A DNA stretch of 64,000 bases from NCBI GenBank assembly GCA_948567375.1, contig OX419755.1, positions 77,646,931 to 77,710,930 on the forward strand. The letters are read 5' to 3'. Positions 13,001 through 24,690 of this stretch are shown here, piece by piece. The position numbers were made by a program, and so were the translations under genes. Within the stretch, counting starts at the first letter, position 1; each line of letters starts with the position of its first letter. This stretch comes from Lunularia cruciata (lineage: Eukaryota > Streptophyta > Marchantiopsida > Lunulariales > Lunulariaceae). The notes beneath the pieces are model-generated. The model was not told where the DNA came from. It searched no databases and saw nothing but the letters and a program-made list of their open reading frames with translations.

Positions 13001-15459
13001 TAAGGAAAAGACGTTTAACGTAAGCCGTTTCATACACATGATCTTCATGAAAAATAACTGTCACACCGTTTCAGAGCATTTTCCGCGTGAGCTCTATCAC
13101 CATTGGTATCTTAGACCCTCCTTTCACAACCTTATTAAAATTTATGCATTTTGATAACTGAGAAAGAGAAGTCCAGACACCAAGTATCGCTCATCTAGAA
13201 TCTTCACTGTCAAAATTAAAATCCCCTTCCAGATGTTGAATGCTCAATGGACTTGAGGGAGAATTGTTGAGTTCTCCATTAGAAATTGGGGTTCCATGGA
13301 CTCTCTAGATGTTCTGCATCTATTTCCTTTAAGCATGTAATCATTAGCTCCAGATATGATATCCAAGCAATCACTTGAGGACTTCAATTTGGACATGTGG
13401 TTGTACTACCTCCATAAGAGTATGTATATCCTAGATCAAAGTGTCTAGATTTGTGCATGACTCTGTAAGTTGTTATAGTAAATCCTGAGGGTGTCATCGT
13501 ACGGGCACCCTTGTGCCGAAGTATGGTTAAGTATAATTTTTGTCATGACCTCTCTCTTCAACTTATTGCATTAGGATTTTATAGGTTATACACTATGATT
13601 TTTCTTCAACTTAAATCCCATGCTCTTGTTCTTCAAAACTTAAACCAACAAGTGTGCAACTTGCAAACAACCGCTAACAGGCTAGAGAGTCAATTATATG
13701 GCATAATGCCAGCCGAATATAGCCAAAAATTGATTAGGCTATCAGGCTATAAATGGATTGGAGGCAAATTATGCTATCATAATATCAAGGTGGTATGCTT
13801 TACCTTCATTTGGGTTGTGTGAAGTCATCTTCACATCATTAAGTACGGATATTTCACACCCCTTCCCAGTCTTGCGACTTGTAAGCTTTGAATCATGTAA
13901 CATTTTTGCTTTGAATATGAGATGTGTTGCAAAGGAGAACTATGTATATATTGGCATGCAAGCATGAATTTGCTATTAAAATATCCGATCAAAGGAATTC
14001 ATGTTCCAAATAATATACTTAGAAACCTTTCTAGTTAGTGAAAGTTGGTCCAACCATTGATTAGTAGGCATATCAATAATAATGACAAGATTTGGAGGAC
14101 ATTCTGCACTTTATTATTAGCTGTGTTGTAACTATGGACTTTGTGGAATGCCTTAAAACTCTTTTGGATAAGTAGAAGGAATTTCCTTTTTGTCCAAAAG
14201 AAGGAAACGTTGGAGAATTTGTATCTATAATCACGTTCCATAAAGACTGACGTAATGTCCTCCTCAACAAAACTATATCAAACATAAATTTTTTTTTGGT
14301 ATAGGTTCTCTACTATAGTACAAGCATTTATTTATTGTGTTTGGTATAGGTTCTCCACCTTTGCTAGTTTGAGTTTACTTTTCTTTATTATCATACACAT
14401 ATTTGGATCTATTAAAGATATTAATGATACATTTATAACAATTCCTTCTCTTTTATTCTTTTATTCTTCTCCTTCCTTGTCTTCTTAAAGTGCATTTTGT
14501 GAAAAGCTAGATTAAGTTGCTTTACTAGATAGAATGTCTAAGTGATCCCTTCTGCATATATTCTTTGGGCCCCAATAGTTTGGTACAACCTTTAGATGTA
14601 CTAAGACCCTCGTTTTTTTCCCCTAACTCAACATGTGAATAAGTAGAGTGTTATTTGGACAATATCAATCCAATCCAAGCAATTATGTATCTTCTCCATC
14701 ATTGGAGTACTAATATATATTTTTCAACATATAGTCATGCTTTGTGCATTATCATACAATTTTGTAACCTAACTTTAAAACCACCATGACAAAAAAAATG
14801 ACCTTTCCTTGAGGGTGAATCAAAATACAATTCTCCTTCATATCTTTGGTGCCTACAACATACGTACATAAAGGAAGGAACACTAATTCAAAACCTTTAT
14901 ACTCCTTTCTACTATGATAAGTGTATAGTAATCTAGGAGAGCAATGTTTTAGCCTCATCTTGGAATCATGGCAAAAAATTATTGCAAATTTTAAATAGAA
15001 GGTTCTAAGGCCTCAAACACCAATTTAATTTACCCAATTTAATTGATTTTCAATTTATCCTACCATGCATACTTAACAAGTGATCTATCTATGAGATCAT
15101 TTGCAATAGTCCTTAAATTTTACATATTCTTAATTTTCCCTCAAGAGTACCAAGAAAACTTAGCATGATAAGTTGTACATATCTTTCATTTGAATAAAAA
15201 TTATACCTACAATCATGTAAAGCAATGTGTTTCATTTCTTTCCCATTTTCCTTGTATACATGCTATCCATAAATATACCTTCTTGACTTTGTCAAAATTA
15301 TTTCAAAGTCTTCAATCTATTATATGTAACCACCTTGAAATTTAGTTTCCTAGATGTGAGATTATCACCTTCATAGTCTCCACTTCCACTAATTCTTGTT
15401 AATTCTTGCTTCTATATATATTGTACCAAATCTTTTATTAATCCTATACTAATGCATAT
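13000..15459. other. AT-rich intergenic DNA, nothing recognised
   Basis: Composition shifts visibly to AT-rich from about 13000. There are long A and T runs (for example near 14287-14298) but no coding frame of note, no RNA gene and no element ends that I could pair up. Confidence 0.4.
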
Positions 15460-15468
15460 TTGATCATA

Positions 15469-16083
15469 GGGAAATTTTAGAAATACACTGTAATTTGGCA
15501 AAATTACAAAGATACCCCTATACTTTTCAAAATTGAAAAAATGACCCTCATAGAGGTTCCATAAAGTCAATGTCAAGCACAAGCATCATGACTAATAAGA
15601 CATTATTTTCAAGTCTAAATCTAATATTCATTGTTTTGTATGACATACATTGGTATAATTTCAATGTAGAACTAGTTTTTCCTTGAAGAATAAATGATAT
15701 TTAAGCGCTAGATGCAACTTGCCTAGCAGCAAGCCATTGTGAATTATTTTGAGTCAATATTATTATTTTGAGCAAATATTTGAGTTTCAAAACTATTACA
15801 GACAACAAATTCCTTCATGTGATGGCAAAGTTACTCCATCAATGCAAAGATCAATCCAATGTGTGATTCCATTTGTGTTGACATGATGAGAAGTTGAAGG
15901 TTTCTAGTATGGCTTTTTTTCTCTTTGAAATGGTATCTTACTACTCACAATGCTTGCACCTAATGCAAACTTTGTGTACCTCTGCAAAAATACTCCTATG
16001 CGGGGGTACTTTTGCAAATTTCAAAATTCTAGGGGTATTTTTGTAATTTTGGCAAATTAGAAAGATATTTCTGAAACTTTCCC
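15469..16083. mobile_element. Mutator-like MITE with about 95-bp terminal inverted repeats
   Basis: The left end starts GGGAAATTTTAGAAATA and the right end finishes TATTTCTGAAACTTTCCC. The inverted match continues inward for about 95 bp, including AATTTGGCAAAATTACAAA and ATACCCCTA against their complements near 16030-16070. The flanks are TTGATCATA (15460-15468) and TTGACCATA (16084-16092), a 9-bp duplication with one mismatch. A 9-bp target duplication and long TIRs point to a non-autonomous Mutator-type element. There is no coding capacity inside. Confidence 0.75.
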
Positions 16084-16092
16084 TTGACCATA

Positions 16093-17422
16093 ATATACAA
16101 TTTAAGTAAGGGTGGAATTTATGAAAGTTTTATTCTCCAATTTTTGACTTAATATTTTTGTTTTCCTCAATCCATGCTCCAACCATCTCCTTACCAAACT
16201 TTTGGTTTAGCTTTTTACAAGTTTCATAACACAATTAACATCTCAAACATAAGAGATAAGAAGAGCAAACATAAATGATAACCTACAAGCAAGAATCCAC
16301 TCAAACAAGTGCTAGTAAGACATGATGTCAACTATATTGTAAAATTTTTCTTAACCTATCCAAGTGGATTAAAATGTTAAGAAGAGGTCAAAATTCCACA
16401 CTACTAGCAAACTATATATAAGATCTTTTCAAGTCTCATGGACTCAAGAAAAATTATTTAGAAATCTAAATTGATCAAAAGATAAAAATCAGATTAAAAA
16501 ATAGGTAATAATGGAGGTACAAAAGTTAAACATATTAAAAACAATGTCTACTAAAGTTACATCATGGATAAATTGGACTTTTTAGTAAACCAAATATTAA
16601 AAACTAAATACAACATATATTAAGAACCACCAAAAAGATTTAATACTTCAAATCTACTAACATAATAAATAATGTAGATCTAAAAAAATGTACATTAAGA
16701 ATCACCAAAAGGATTTAGACTTTGATTTTTTAAGTCATATGATGCACTGCACAAGTGTTACATATACCTGCAAGCCAAATGAAGCTAATCTATTGGGGCT
16801 CTTGCTTTCTTTTGATTGTATCAAGAGGACACAAGCATAACTCAAGAAGGATTTGACAAGCATACTTTGACTGCTTTCAACTTCTTGAGCACTAAAAAAT
16901 GATTCATGGGAAGGAAGAATAGCAATAGCAGTAACATTGGTAGTGATGTGCAAGGTAGGAGCAATGACAACTTATGTTTACAACAAGGTGAGCTTAGGTT
17001 TAAGCTTTGCTGACATTAACTGCTCTAATAATCAATATGTGAGCATGCTTAATCTACATAACATTGTATGTGAGTATCCATCTATATTTTTTCAATTGCA
17101 AATTTGAAACAAATAAATATAGCTTGCAATTGCAAGTTGTATCTATTTAGGTTTTCATATATTTGTGGAGCAAGATTCATCTCTTCTCTTCCTTCACAAT
17201 TTAAGCTGGATGCAAACCTCAAATTATTAACTTAAGATTTCCTTATGTTCAATGATTTGTTATGAATTGTGAGTGACCATAACATGGACATCTAGATGCA
17301 AGTAATTGGTCTAGTAGAGAAAGTAAGATAAGAATCAAGATAAGTGTACCTTCATAGCTGTAAAAGGGAAGAGCATAAAGTCTATGGAAGGATTTCCCAG
17401 CTCAACAACTTTATACTATCTT
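16093..17422. other. AT-rich intergenic DNA, nothing recognised
   Basis: AT-rich sequence with stops in all frames. It ends where the family B solo LTR begins. Confidence 0.4.
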
Positions 17423-17969
17423 TGTTGTGCGTATATACATTGCTACACAACATACATTGCTGTCAACATCACAAACTATAGAAGCACAACTCACACATAA
17501 GTCATATATGGACTCTAAAGTGCCACAATTAATCAGTTTGGCTACACAACTCGAATCACACTTAATCAGATCAGTACTTGATCTGTCACTCAATAATCTA
17601 CCAACAACTAGGCCTTGATTATTGTCAAGCCACATGGACTCTAGCTAAGAGACTCCAGGTGATGCTCTCCGGCTTTCTATCCACTCTAGCCAAGAATTCA
17701 AAAGGCTCAACAATATAGATGTGAGCTCTCTGGAGCTGCACTCCTTGGGTATACTCTTGATTTTGACCTAGGTCTAACACTAATGGTCCCACTGACGGCA
17801 TACTCGATGGTGCGAATGGTGCAAGTGATGGTGGGCCCCATCATGTAGTCAATCCCTAGAAAACAAAATCTATAGTAGTCTATGAGTAATTGCCAAAATA
17901 CCTCTAACTACTATCACTACAACTCCAGTGTCCGAGCAATCTAGATGCAAAGCTACAAATGGCATGACA
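17423..17969. mobile_element. Solo LTR of family B
   Basis: 547 bp running from TGTTGTGCGTATATACATTG to GGCATGACA. It matches the terminal repeat at 22490-23050 over its whole length and the repeat at 54358-54792 over its right-hand four fifths. Flanking TCTT occurs at 17419-17422 and 17970-17973 (ATCTT on both sides if the final A is shared), a target duplication that marks these as true LTR ends. No internal element sequence is attached. Confidence 0.7.
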
Positions 17970-18000
17970 TCTTAGCATTGCTGTTAGCTTGTGAATCTTA

Positions 18001-20135
18001 GTTAAGTAACTCTCTCAACCTCTCTTCTTCTCTATACCGCACTGTCAACTCTTGTTGCCACAGCTGCTTCTTCTCCTCTACACTCTCCATCACCCTATCA
18101 AGCTCTTGTTCTTTCTCTGCTACTCTTGCCATAACATGGATAATTTCTAGTCTTGAATAAGCAAACTGTTGCTTCAAGATTTCATATTTAGCAATTTGTC
18201 TTTCCCTTGCTATGACACTCTACTCTATCATCTCCTCCTGATTCCTTGCTTCTCTCCTCAAATTCTCAATTATTTGATTTTGTACTACTGCATCTACTTG
18301 TAGTACTTCCCTTTCCTCCTCACCTCAGAGTTTACTCTTCTTCAATTCCAAGTTCTCTTCTTCTAATCGTGCTAACACCTGCAATACAGTCTTCACTTTC
18401 GGACACTTTGACTGCATTTCCTTCTTCTTGTGTTCTAACTTCACTAATAAGGGGCACACAACCTCTTGCAGGTACTCCACTCCTTCACTCGGAGTTACCT
18501 CAACTTGCGGAGTGATCTCCTTCTTCACCTCTTCTTCTCTTGATACTCGCCTTCTGAGTCGTAGCCGCCGTATAGGAATGGATGCTTCACTCCCCAAACT
18601 TGCATTCTCCTCTTCTCTTACCTTACTTGGCCCCACTTCACACTTTGCCTTTTGCTTGGAACAAACTCCTCGTTGATTGGTAACTTTCCTTTCTTCATGC
18701 TTTGGCACTTCATCTTCTAACTTCAAGTTACCTTTCTCCTCTATCTCCATCGTGGCTTCTTCTTCCTTGGGTACCAATGTCATCTCTCCTCCATTGTCAT
18801 TGTCACTACTCATGTCTCCACTCTGCAGTGTGAGCTTGGGTTCTTCTTCTCTTTTTGAGTCTTTGGACTTGCACTCGACTTTGCTCTTTGATTCTTCCTC
18901 CGATGATGCGATTACCACCATACCTTTCCTCAGGTTTACTCTTCTAGTCTTCCGAGGTCTTATTTTCTCGGCATCTTCTCCTTCTCCTTGTCGACTCTTC
19001 TTCTTCAACTTTGGAGTACTCAGGTCCAACTACACACTCTTCCCGGTATGCGCGTAGTACTCATCACTACTCTTGATCTAAAGAATGTACTGCTGTTCCT
19101 CCGTGTCAACATCCTTTCTTAAGTTGGGATGGAAATGCGACACCATTCTGTTGCGCTCCGCCGCATTGAGCAAGTTCAGCCCTAGATAAAAATGTGCTGC
19201 AAATGGCACAATGTAATGCGGAGGCATTTTATCCCACAAATTCCACACCATCTGTCTTGTTTGCCCATGAAAACACTTTGCCCAATTAATCGGCTCCCCT
19301 GCAAACATCTTATGGAAGAACACCGCTTGGTGTTTCATCACATAAGTCGTTTGCTCTGGCTTCAAGATTGCCATTAGAGCACTCACGATCCCTCGCTTGA
19401 CAAGATCCTTGTAACTCTCTACTTTGTATCCATTCTTCGTGTGCTTTGACAAGAAGGCATCTCTCACCTCCTGGGTTTCTTTTGCTACTTCTCCATTCCC
19501 CAAGAACATGGCAGCATGCTCCATGCATGCTTCTCTTCTGAGTACTAACCTCCAATCTGACTCCGTCCAACAAGCCAGATTACCTCTCTTCCCCTCTTCC
19601 TTGGGGCCATCAAGACATCTACTATTGATTATCTCAGTCATGAATCCTGGAAAACTCACATTCCATTTCCACGCCAAGAATGTGATCCGAAGTTTGCTCA
19701 AGACTTCAATTCTTGCGATCACATCTAACCTCTGAATCGCATGATTTCTCACTACAAATTTAGAGTTCTTCTTCCTTCCTCCCATCTTTCTCTCTTCCTC
19801 TTTGGGTTGGGGACTATTCTTCCTACTGATTCTCGGATTAGCTCTCTTGAATTCTCCTCTACACACCACGCGTCTTTGACTCTACTTCCTTTCCCATGAT
19901 CTCTTGCAAGATAACTTCTTAACGGTGAGGGAAAATTGCTTGTCACTGCTTTGTCTTTAGCTTGATCTTTATAGAATCGTGCCTTCTTTGTCTCTCTTCA
20001 ATTCAAGTTTCTACCGAGAAATGACACCTCTTGCATGCTCTTGTCACTGTCAAGTGTCCTTCACGTGTATGCCTGTTGTTTTTGAACGGTCCCTTCTTGA
20101 ATCTCTCTTCCCAAAGGAAAGTTGTAACATTATCC
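18001..20135 (-). pseudogene. C4: partial family C unit with most of its ORF
   Basis: The minus strand encodes the family C protein in two open blocks, 19869-19078 (263 residues) and 19029-18325 (234 residues), plus a coiled-coil remainder down to about 18001. The N-terminal block holds the core IQRLDVIARIEVLSK and ITFLAWKWNVSFPGF, shared with C1, C2, C3 and C5. A Lys/Arg/Glu-rich segment and a coiled coil follow. The unit is cut at about 18001 within the coiled coil and at 20135 by a family A LTR, so both family C ends are missing. Its closest relative here is C1. Confidence 0.7.
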
Positions 20136-20818
20136 TATAACACCCATTTGTGCATGCGTGTGGTATTTAGCTTGGTATTACAAGTACTTGAGAGATATTA
20201 TTTATATAGAGATAAAGGATGGTTCTACATTAGTCATGATTAGCTAAAGTTAGTCATAGCTAAGATAGAGGGAACCTTAGTTTAGAGGAAGTAGAAAAGA
20301 TGAGCACCACTAGTTTGGATTTTAGTGTGTTGACTTGATATTATTCCTAGGTGTTTGGCTTTGAGGAAAGAGTTGAGAACTCTTGGACCCGCAAGCCTTT
20401 TTGTTTTGGATTCTTCTTTAGTCCAAGGATAGCCCATGTGAAGGAATCTTTGACTTAGTAGTTGGGTCAAGATAAGACCACATGCTTAGGGGATTATGCC
20501 CATGTGAATGGATATTCCTTTCTACCTTTTGACTTTACTTGACTTTTAGTCTAGTAACTTGAGTCTTGTGGTAATTAGTAACTTTGGTACGTAACTATTT
20601 CACAAGTATATAAACAAGGAGTGAGGAGGTACTTAGCATCCTTTCATTTGTAACTATCTCTCTCTCATTGAGTTCTCTAGTGAACAATGTCTTGAGTCTT
20701 GGAGTGCTAGCCTTGGAGGAGTATGATGGAGTTGGGGTTCCTTGCCTTCTTAGTCCATGGTGCGTTACCATAATAGCCATCAGAGGTTCATCTTGAGTGA
20801 GAGACAGGCCGGCTCACA
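20136..20818 (+). mobile_element. Lone family A LTR, + orientation, mismatched flanks
   Basis: 683 bp matching the A1 and A2 LTRs in reverse complement. It starts TATAACACCC (expected TGTAACACCC) and ends GGCTCACA. It keeps the 14-bp segment present in A2 but missing from A1. The flanks TATCC and GGACA do not form a target duplication. The left flank is family C sequence and the right flank is family B gag, so this is not a simple solo LTR. Confidence 0.8.
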
Positions 20819-22489
20819 GGACAAATACCAAGAGTTCAAGAGAGCTCATTTGGAGGAGATTGAGTTATGGAGACAATATTGGTCTCCAAACTAGGTCTCT
20901 ATCACTTCAAGCTTGGTTGCCAGGAGTAGATTGGCTGGACCCACGAGTTCTAGCTTGAGTAGTGTTGGTGGAGCTAGTGGAGGTGCATTAGTTGGAGATA
21001 GTGCTACAACGAGTAGAGGTACCACTACAGGAGGTGGTGTGGTACTCGGGTTTAACCTTGTGGTGGAGTTCTTCCAATGTTTGAGGCAGAACTACCAAGG
21101 AATGTGGACTGACAAGCTAAGGAGCTTGCAAGAGTTTCAACTGAAGGCTAGAGAGAGCCTACACGAGGCATACACTCGCATGAGGTGGTTGATCAATTTT
21201 ACTTAGGGAGTTATTGAGGCCTAGGTAGTCCAGTTTTGGTATGTGATATTGGACAGGGAGTTGCGACATAGAGTTTGTGATGCTATGTTGTTACAAGCTA
21301 CTTCACCTACTTTGGCAATGGTCTTTGGTTTGGTTGAGCATATTGAGATTAACATGGTGGAGGAGAGGGTGGTGATATCTAGATTTGGTAGGGAGACCTC
21401 ATCCACAACTGTTACTTCTTCTAGAGTGCAGTAGAGTGCACCACGCCCATTTGGTTTTTGAGGACAAGGTGGACAGCCAGATCCTATAGAGCAAGTGGAG
21501 GGCCTATTGTAGTTAGATCCCTTCTTCCCTTTTCAAGTCAGCAATAGCCAATGAGTGGTAGTGTTGCTTGTTGCACTTGTAGTGGTCATCACCATAGGAG
21601 AGAATATACTCAAGGTAGCAGACCTGATACCTCTGGTGCATCACAACCAGCATAGAGGCAGTGTGAGCATTGCCATAGATTTGGTCACATTAGTGATTGG
21701 TGCTTTGACCTACACCCGGAGTTATGGAGTGGTAGAGTTGCTATGGCAAGAAGTAGAGGAGCTCTAGTTCATGGAGGATGAGGTGGTGGTAGAGGATCTA
21801 CACCTAGTAGGGGTGCAGTACTTGCCCTTACTTCTGATATAGCTGTGGCTACTTGGATTGAGCAATTGGAGTAGAGATTAGCTAGTATGGCCATTGCTTA
21901 GAGGAGATCAGATTTGGGTGCTGAGGCTTCCACCTTATATGTTGGTGAGAGAGATGCTTTGGACTTCATGTGCAGAGCAGCATAGGTGGATGCATCTATA
22001 GTAGTGACTAGGAGTGTAGTACGTGCTCCAGAGTCTAGAGGAGCATCAATGGAGTTGGATTCACAAAGAGGAGAGGTTGGGAGACAAGTCAGACTTCCCT
22101 AGTCTTTCATGCTATCTGAGGCATTGCAAATGACATCCATGGCTCCTAGACGTCCTAGTGCAAGTGTGGTAGGTGGTGATGGAGTGCATGATGGACTACC
22201 TACTAGTCACCTACCTGCTACTGCATAGACTAAGTCTAGCATGATGTTGGGGGTGGCTCAACTGATTATGCGGTGCCCTTTGTTTTCAACCAATGACATG
22301 TTTACATTGGGAGTTGACCCAGCCCCAATGTTTTGGTTGGCTACCACCCTTTGTGAGAGTAGGGATGATATGGTTCCTACTACTAGAGCAGAGGTGGTTG
22401 GTAGTGGAGCTAACTTGGTTGAGGAGTATGGGATCTGTTCAATGACCAGTGGTTTATGGCAAGCAGTAGCGGCTAGACTAGAGGAGTTA
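20819..22489 (+). pseudogene. B1 (part 1): gag and zinc knuckles of a family B retrotransposon
   Basis: This encodes the capsid-type gag region (starting near HLEEIELWRQYWS, then a Gly/Ser linker and LRSLQEFQLKARESLHEAY), followed at about 21640-21720 by a CX2CX4HX4C zinc knuckle (CEHCHRFGHISDWC) preceded by a second Cys/His cluster. It runs to LEEL at the start of the protease region, where B2 is inserted. Several frameshifts and TAG stops make it non-functional. The 5' end is missing because the sequence begins at the junction with a family A LTR. The rest of this element resumes at 54793. Confidence 0.75.
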
Positions 22490-23050
22490 TGTTGTACTTA
22501 TATACATTGCTACACAACATACATTGCTGTCAACATCATACACAATAGAAACACAACTCACACATAAGTCATACATAGACTCTAAAGTGCCACAATAATA
22601 AGATTGTTTACCACTCTCAACTCAACTCAACTCAACTCAACTCAGATTAGTACTTGATCTGTCACTCTATAAATTGCCAACAATTGGGCACTGATTATAG
22701 TCAAGCCACACCCACTCAAGCATAGAGAATCCAGGTGATGCTCACCGGCCTCTGTCCACCATAGCCAGGAACTCAAAGGCTCAACATCAAAGAAGTGAGC
22801 TCTCTAGAGCTGCACTCCTAGGGTATACCCTTGATTTCAACCTAGGTCTCCTCCAACGGTCCTACTGACGGTACACCCGACAGTGCGTACGGTGCAAGTG
22901 ACAGTGGGGCCCGCCATGAAGTCAGTACCCTAAACCTGAAATCTGACCATTGGAAAGTAGTCTATGAGGAATTGCCAAAATGCCTCTAACTACTATCATT
23001 GGAACTCCAATGTCGGAGCATCTAGATGCAACACTACAAATGACATGATA
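22490..23050 (-). repeat. LTR of B2 at its 3' end
   Basis: 561 bp from TGTTGTACTTATATAC to ACATGATA (the expected final CA is mutated). It matches the solo LTR at 17423-17969 along its full length. A (CTCAA)n run at 22616-22645 is expanded by about two units relative to the copy near 54381. It consists of a segment of about 105 bp (22490-22594) that is repeated at 23053-23157, and a core of about 455 bp. Confidence 0.7.
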
Positions 23051-23052
23051 GC

Positions 23053-23157
23053 TGTCGAGCGTATATACATTGCTACACAACATACATCATTGTAAACATC
23101 ATACACAATAGAAACACAACTCACACATAAGTCATACATAGACTCTAAAGTGCCACA
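23053..23157 (-). repeat. Extra copy of the 105-bp LTR end segment beside a polypurine tract
   Basis: This segment is a direct repeat of 22490-22594, beginning TGTCGAGCGTATATAC and ending AGTGCCACA. On the minus strand it is preceded by the purine-rich AGCTAGGGGGCGAT (23158-23171), the expected position of the plus-strand primer next to a 3' LTR. The segment therefore sits between polypurine tract and LTR, where no sequence is expected. Confidence 0.6.
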
Positions 23158-23512
23158 ATCGCCCCCTAGCTAGCGGTTAGGTCCCTCTAACTCCAGATAG
23201 CCATCTACTCTAAGTATATGGTATACCTTATAATGGGCAAAGATCAGGAGGTCAGGTGCTATGGAGCCCCATTGTTAGTCGCATGTCTCTTGGATGAAAT
23301 TGAGAGATCAAGGGTCTATAATCTCCTCCTCAAATGGTAGCAGAGCGTAAAGTATCTCTATGCCGAGCAATTGCCAAGTTCTCAAAGGCCATCGGCATCA
23401 CTCCCCAAAAGATCTCTGCCCGTTGAGAACATGCGCTCATCCATACATCTGGGTCATCCAAGTCCAAAACTACAGTAGCATCTTGACAAATGGTTGTAGG
23501 TTAATCTGGATC

Positions 23513-23963
23513 TCATCCATAGAGTAGAAAGTATAGAGAGAAGGATGCTAAGGAGGCTTGCCGGCTGAACCAATAGCCCATGGCCAACCAAGGTAATTGG
23601 AGATCCCAATCTTCCAAGTGGCCTCTTTGCAAACCATACTTTTGCAATCTTCTCTTCACTGTCTGAACAACTCTCTCTGCTAAGCCATCTGCCTCAGGGT
23701 GATCTTGGGAGGTAGTATGGTGATCAATCAAAGCCTTGTCACACAAGACCTGAAACTCCCCCAAGAACTCTATACCCTGATCAGTCAAAACCTCAACTGG
23801 TGCACCAAAATGACTAAGAACTCGATCCAGGAACAAGAAAGTTGTCCCTTCACTAGACTTGTCAGGAAGTGCCACCAACTGAATCCACTTAGAGAAGTGC
23901 TCCATCATTACCAAAACATACCAATGATGTCTCACAGTCAGCAATAAAGGTCCAGCAAAGTCC
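23513..23963 (-). pseudogene. B2 integrase, C-terminal part
   Basis: On the minus strand this continues the integrase core from across the A1 insertion: the catalytic Asp in VLTDQGIEF and the catalytic Glu in GLAERVVQTVKRR are present. The open frame runs to LYFLLYG and stops. Integrase joins retrotransposon cDNA to host DNA. The N-terminal zinc region and first catalytic Asp lie at 31764-32306; the A1 insertion falls within LDFAGPL, immediately at the first catalytic Asp. From 23159 to 23512 there is only 3' untranslated element sequence. Confidence 0.75.
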
Positions 23964-24642
23964 TGTGAGCCGGCCTGTCTTACACTCAGGATGAACCTCT
24001 GATGGCTATTATGGTAGCGCACCATGGACTAAGAAGGCAAGGAACCCCAACTCCATCATACTCCTCCAAGGCTAACACTCCAAGACTCAAGACATTGCTC
24101 ACTAGAGAACTCAATGAGAGAGAGATAGTTGCAAATGAAAGGATGATGAGTACCTCCTCACTCCTTGTTTATATACTTGTGAAATAGTTACGTACCAAAG
24201 TTACTAATTACCGTAGTAACTCAAGTTACTAGACTAAAAGTCAAGTAAAGTCAAAAAGTAGAAAGGAATATCCATTCACATGGGCATATTCCCCTTATCT
24301 TGACCCAACCACTAAAGCAAGGATTCCTTCACATGGGCTATCCTTGGACTAAAGAAGAATCCAAAACAAAAAGGCTTGCGGGCCCAAGAGTTCTCAACTC
24401 TTTCCCCAAAGCCAAACACCTAGGAATAATACCAAGTCAACACACTAAAATCCAAAATAGTGGTGCTCATCTTTTCTACTTCCTTTAAAGTAAGGTCCCA
24501 TCTATCTTAGCTATGACTAACTTTAGCTAACCATGACTAACATAGAACCATCCTTTATCTCTATATAAATAATATCTCTTAAGTACTTGTAATACCAAGC
24601 TAAATATCACAATACCACACACATGCACAAATGGGTGTTACA
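23964..24642 (-). repeat. A1 3' LTR
   Basis: It runs TGTGAGCC...GGTGTTACA on the + strand (TGTAACACC...GGCTCACA in element orientation). Short open frames inside it recur in every family A LTR and are not genes. Confidence 0.92.
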
Positions 24643-24653
24643 TTTACCCCCGG
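24643..24653 (-). promoter_or_regulatory. A1 polypurine tract
   Basis: On the minus strand CCGGGGGTAAA directly abuts the 3' LTR start TGTAACACC, the position where plus-strand DNA synthesis is primed. A2 has the equivalent with one change at 39881-39891. Confidence 0.75.
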
Positions 24654-24690
24654 ACTAAGTTTTCACTTTGTCCTCAAAGTGAAGGTCTCT

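Noticed and set aside
18677-19057. Ser-rich + strand ORF over C4
   Set aside because: Complement of the Glu/Lys-rich coding strand of the family C protein; the Ser/Leu richness is a codon artefact.
22490-23157. F-E-F as a TRIM element with 105-bp LTRs
   Set aside because: The solo LTR at 17423-17969 and the B2 target duplication place the LTR ends at F-E, and E alone bounds B2 on the right, so these segments belong to family B.
24002-24488. Two small ORFs repeated at 24 kb, 31 kb, 39 kb and 46 kb, and reversed at 20 kb
   Set aside because: They lie entirely inside family A LTRs and are repeated only because the LTR is repeated; no independent evidence for a protein.
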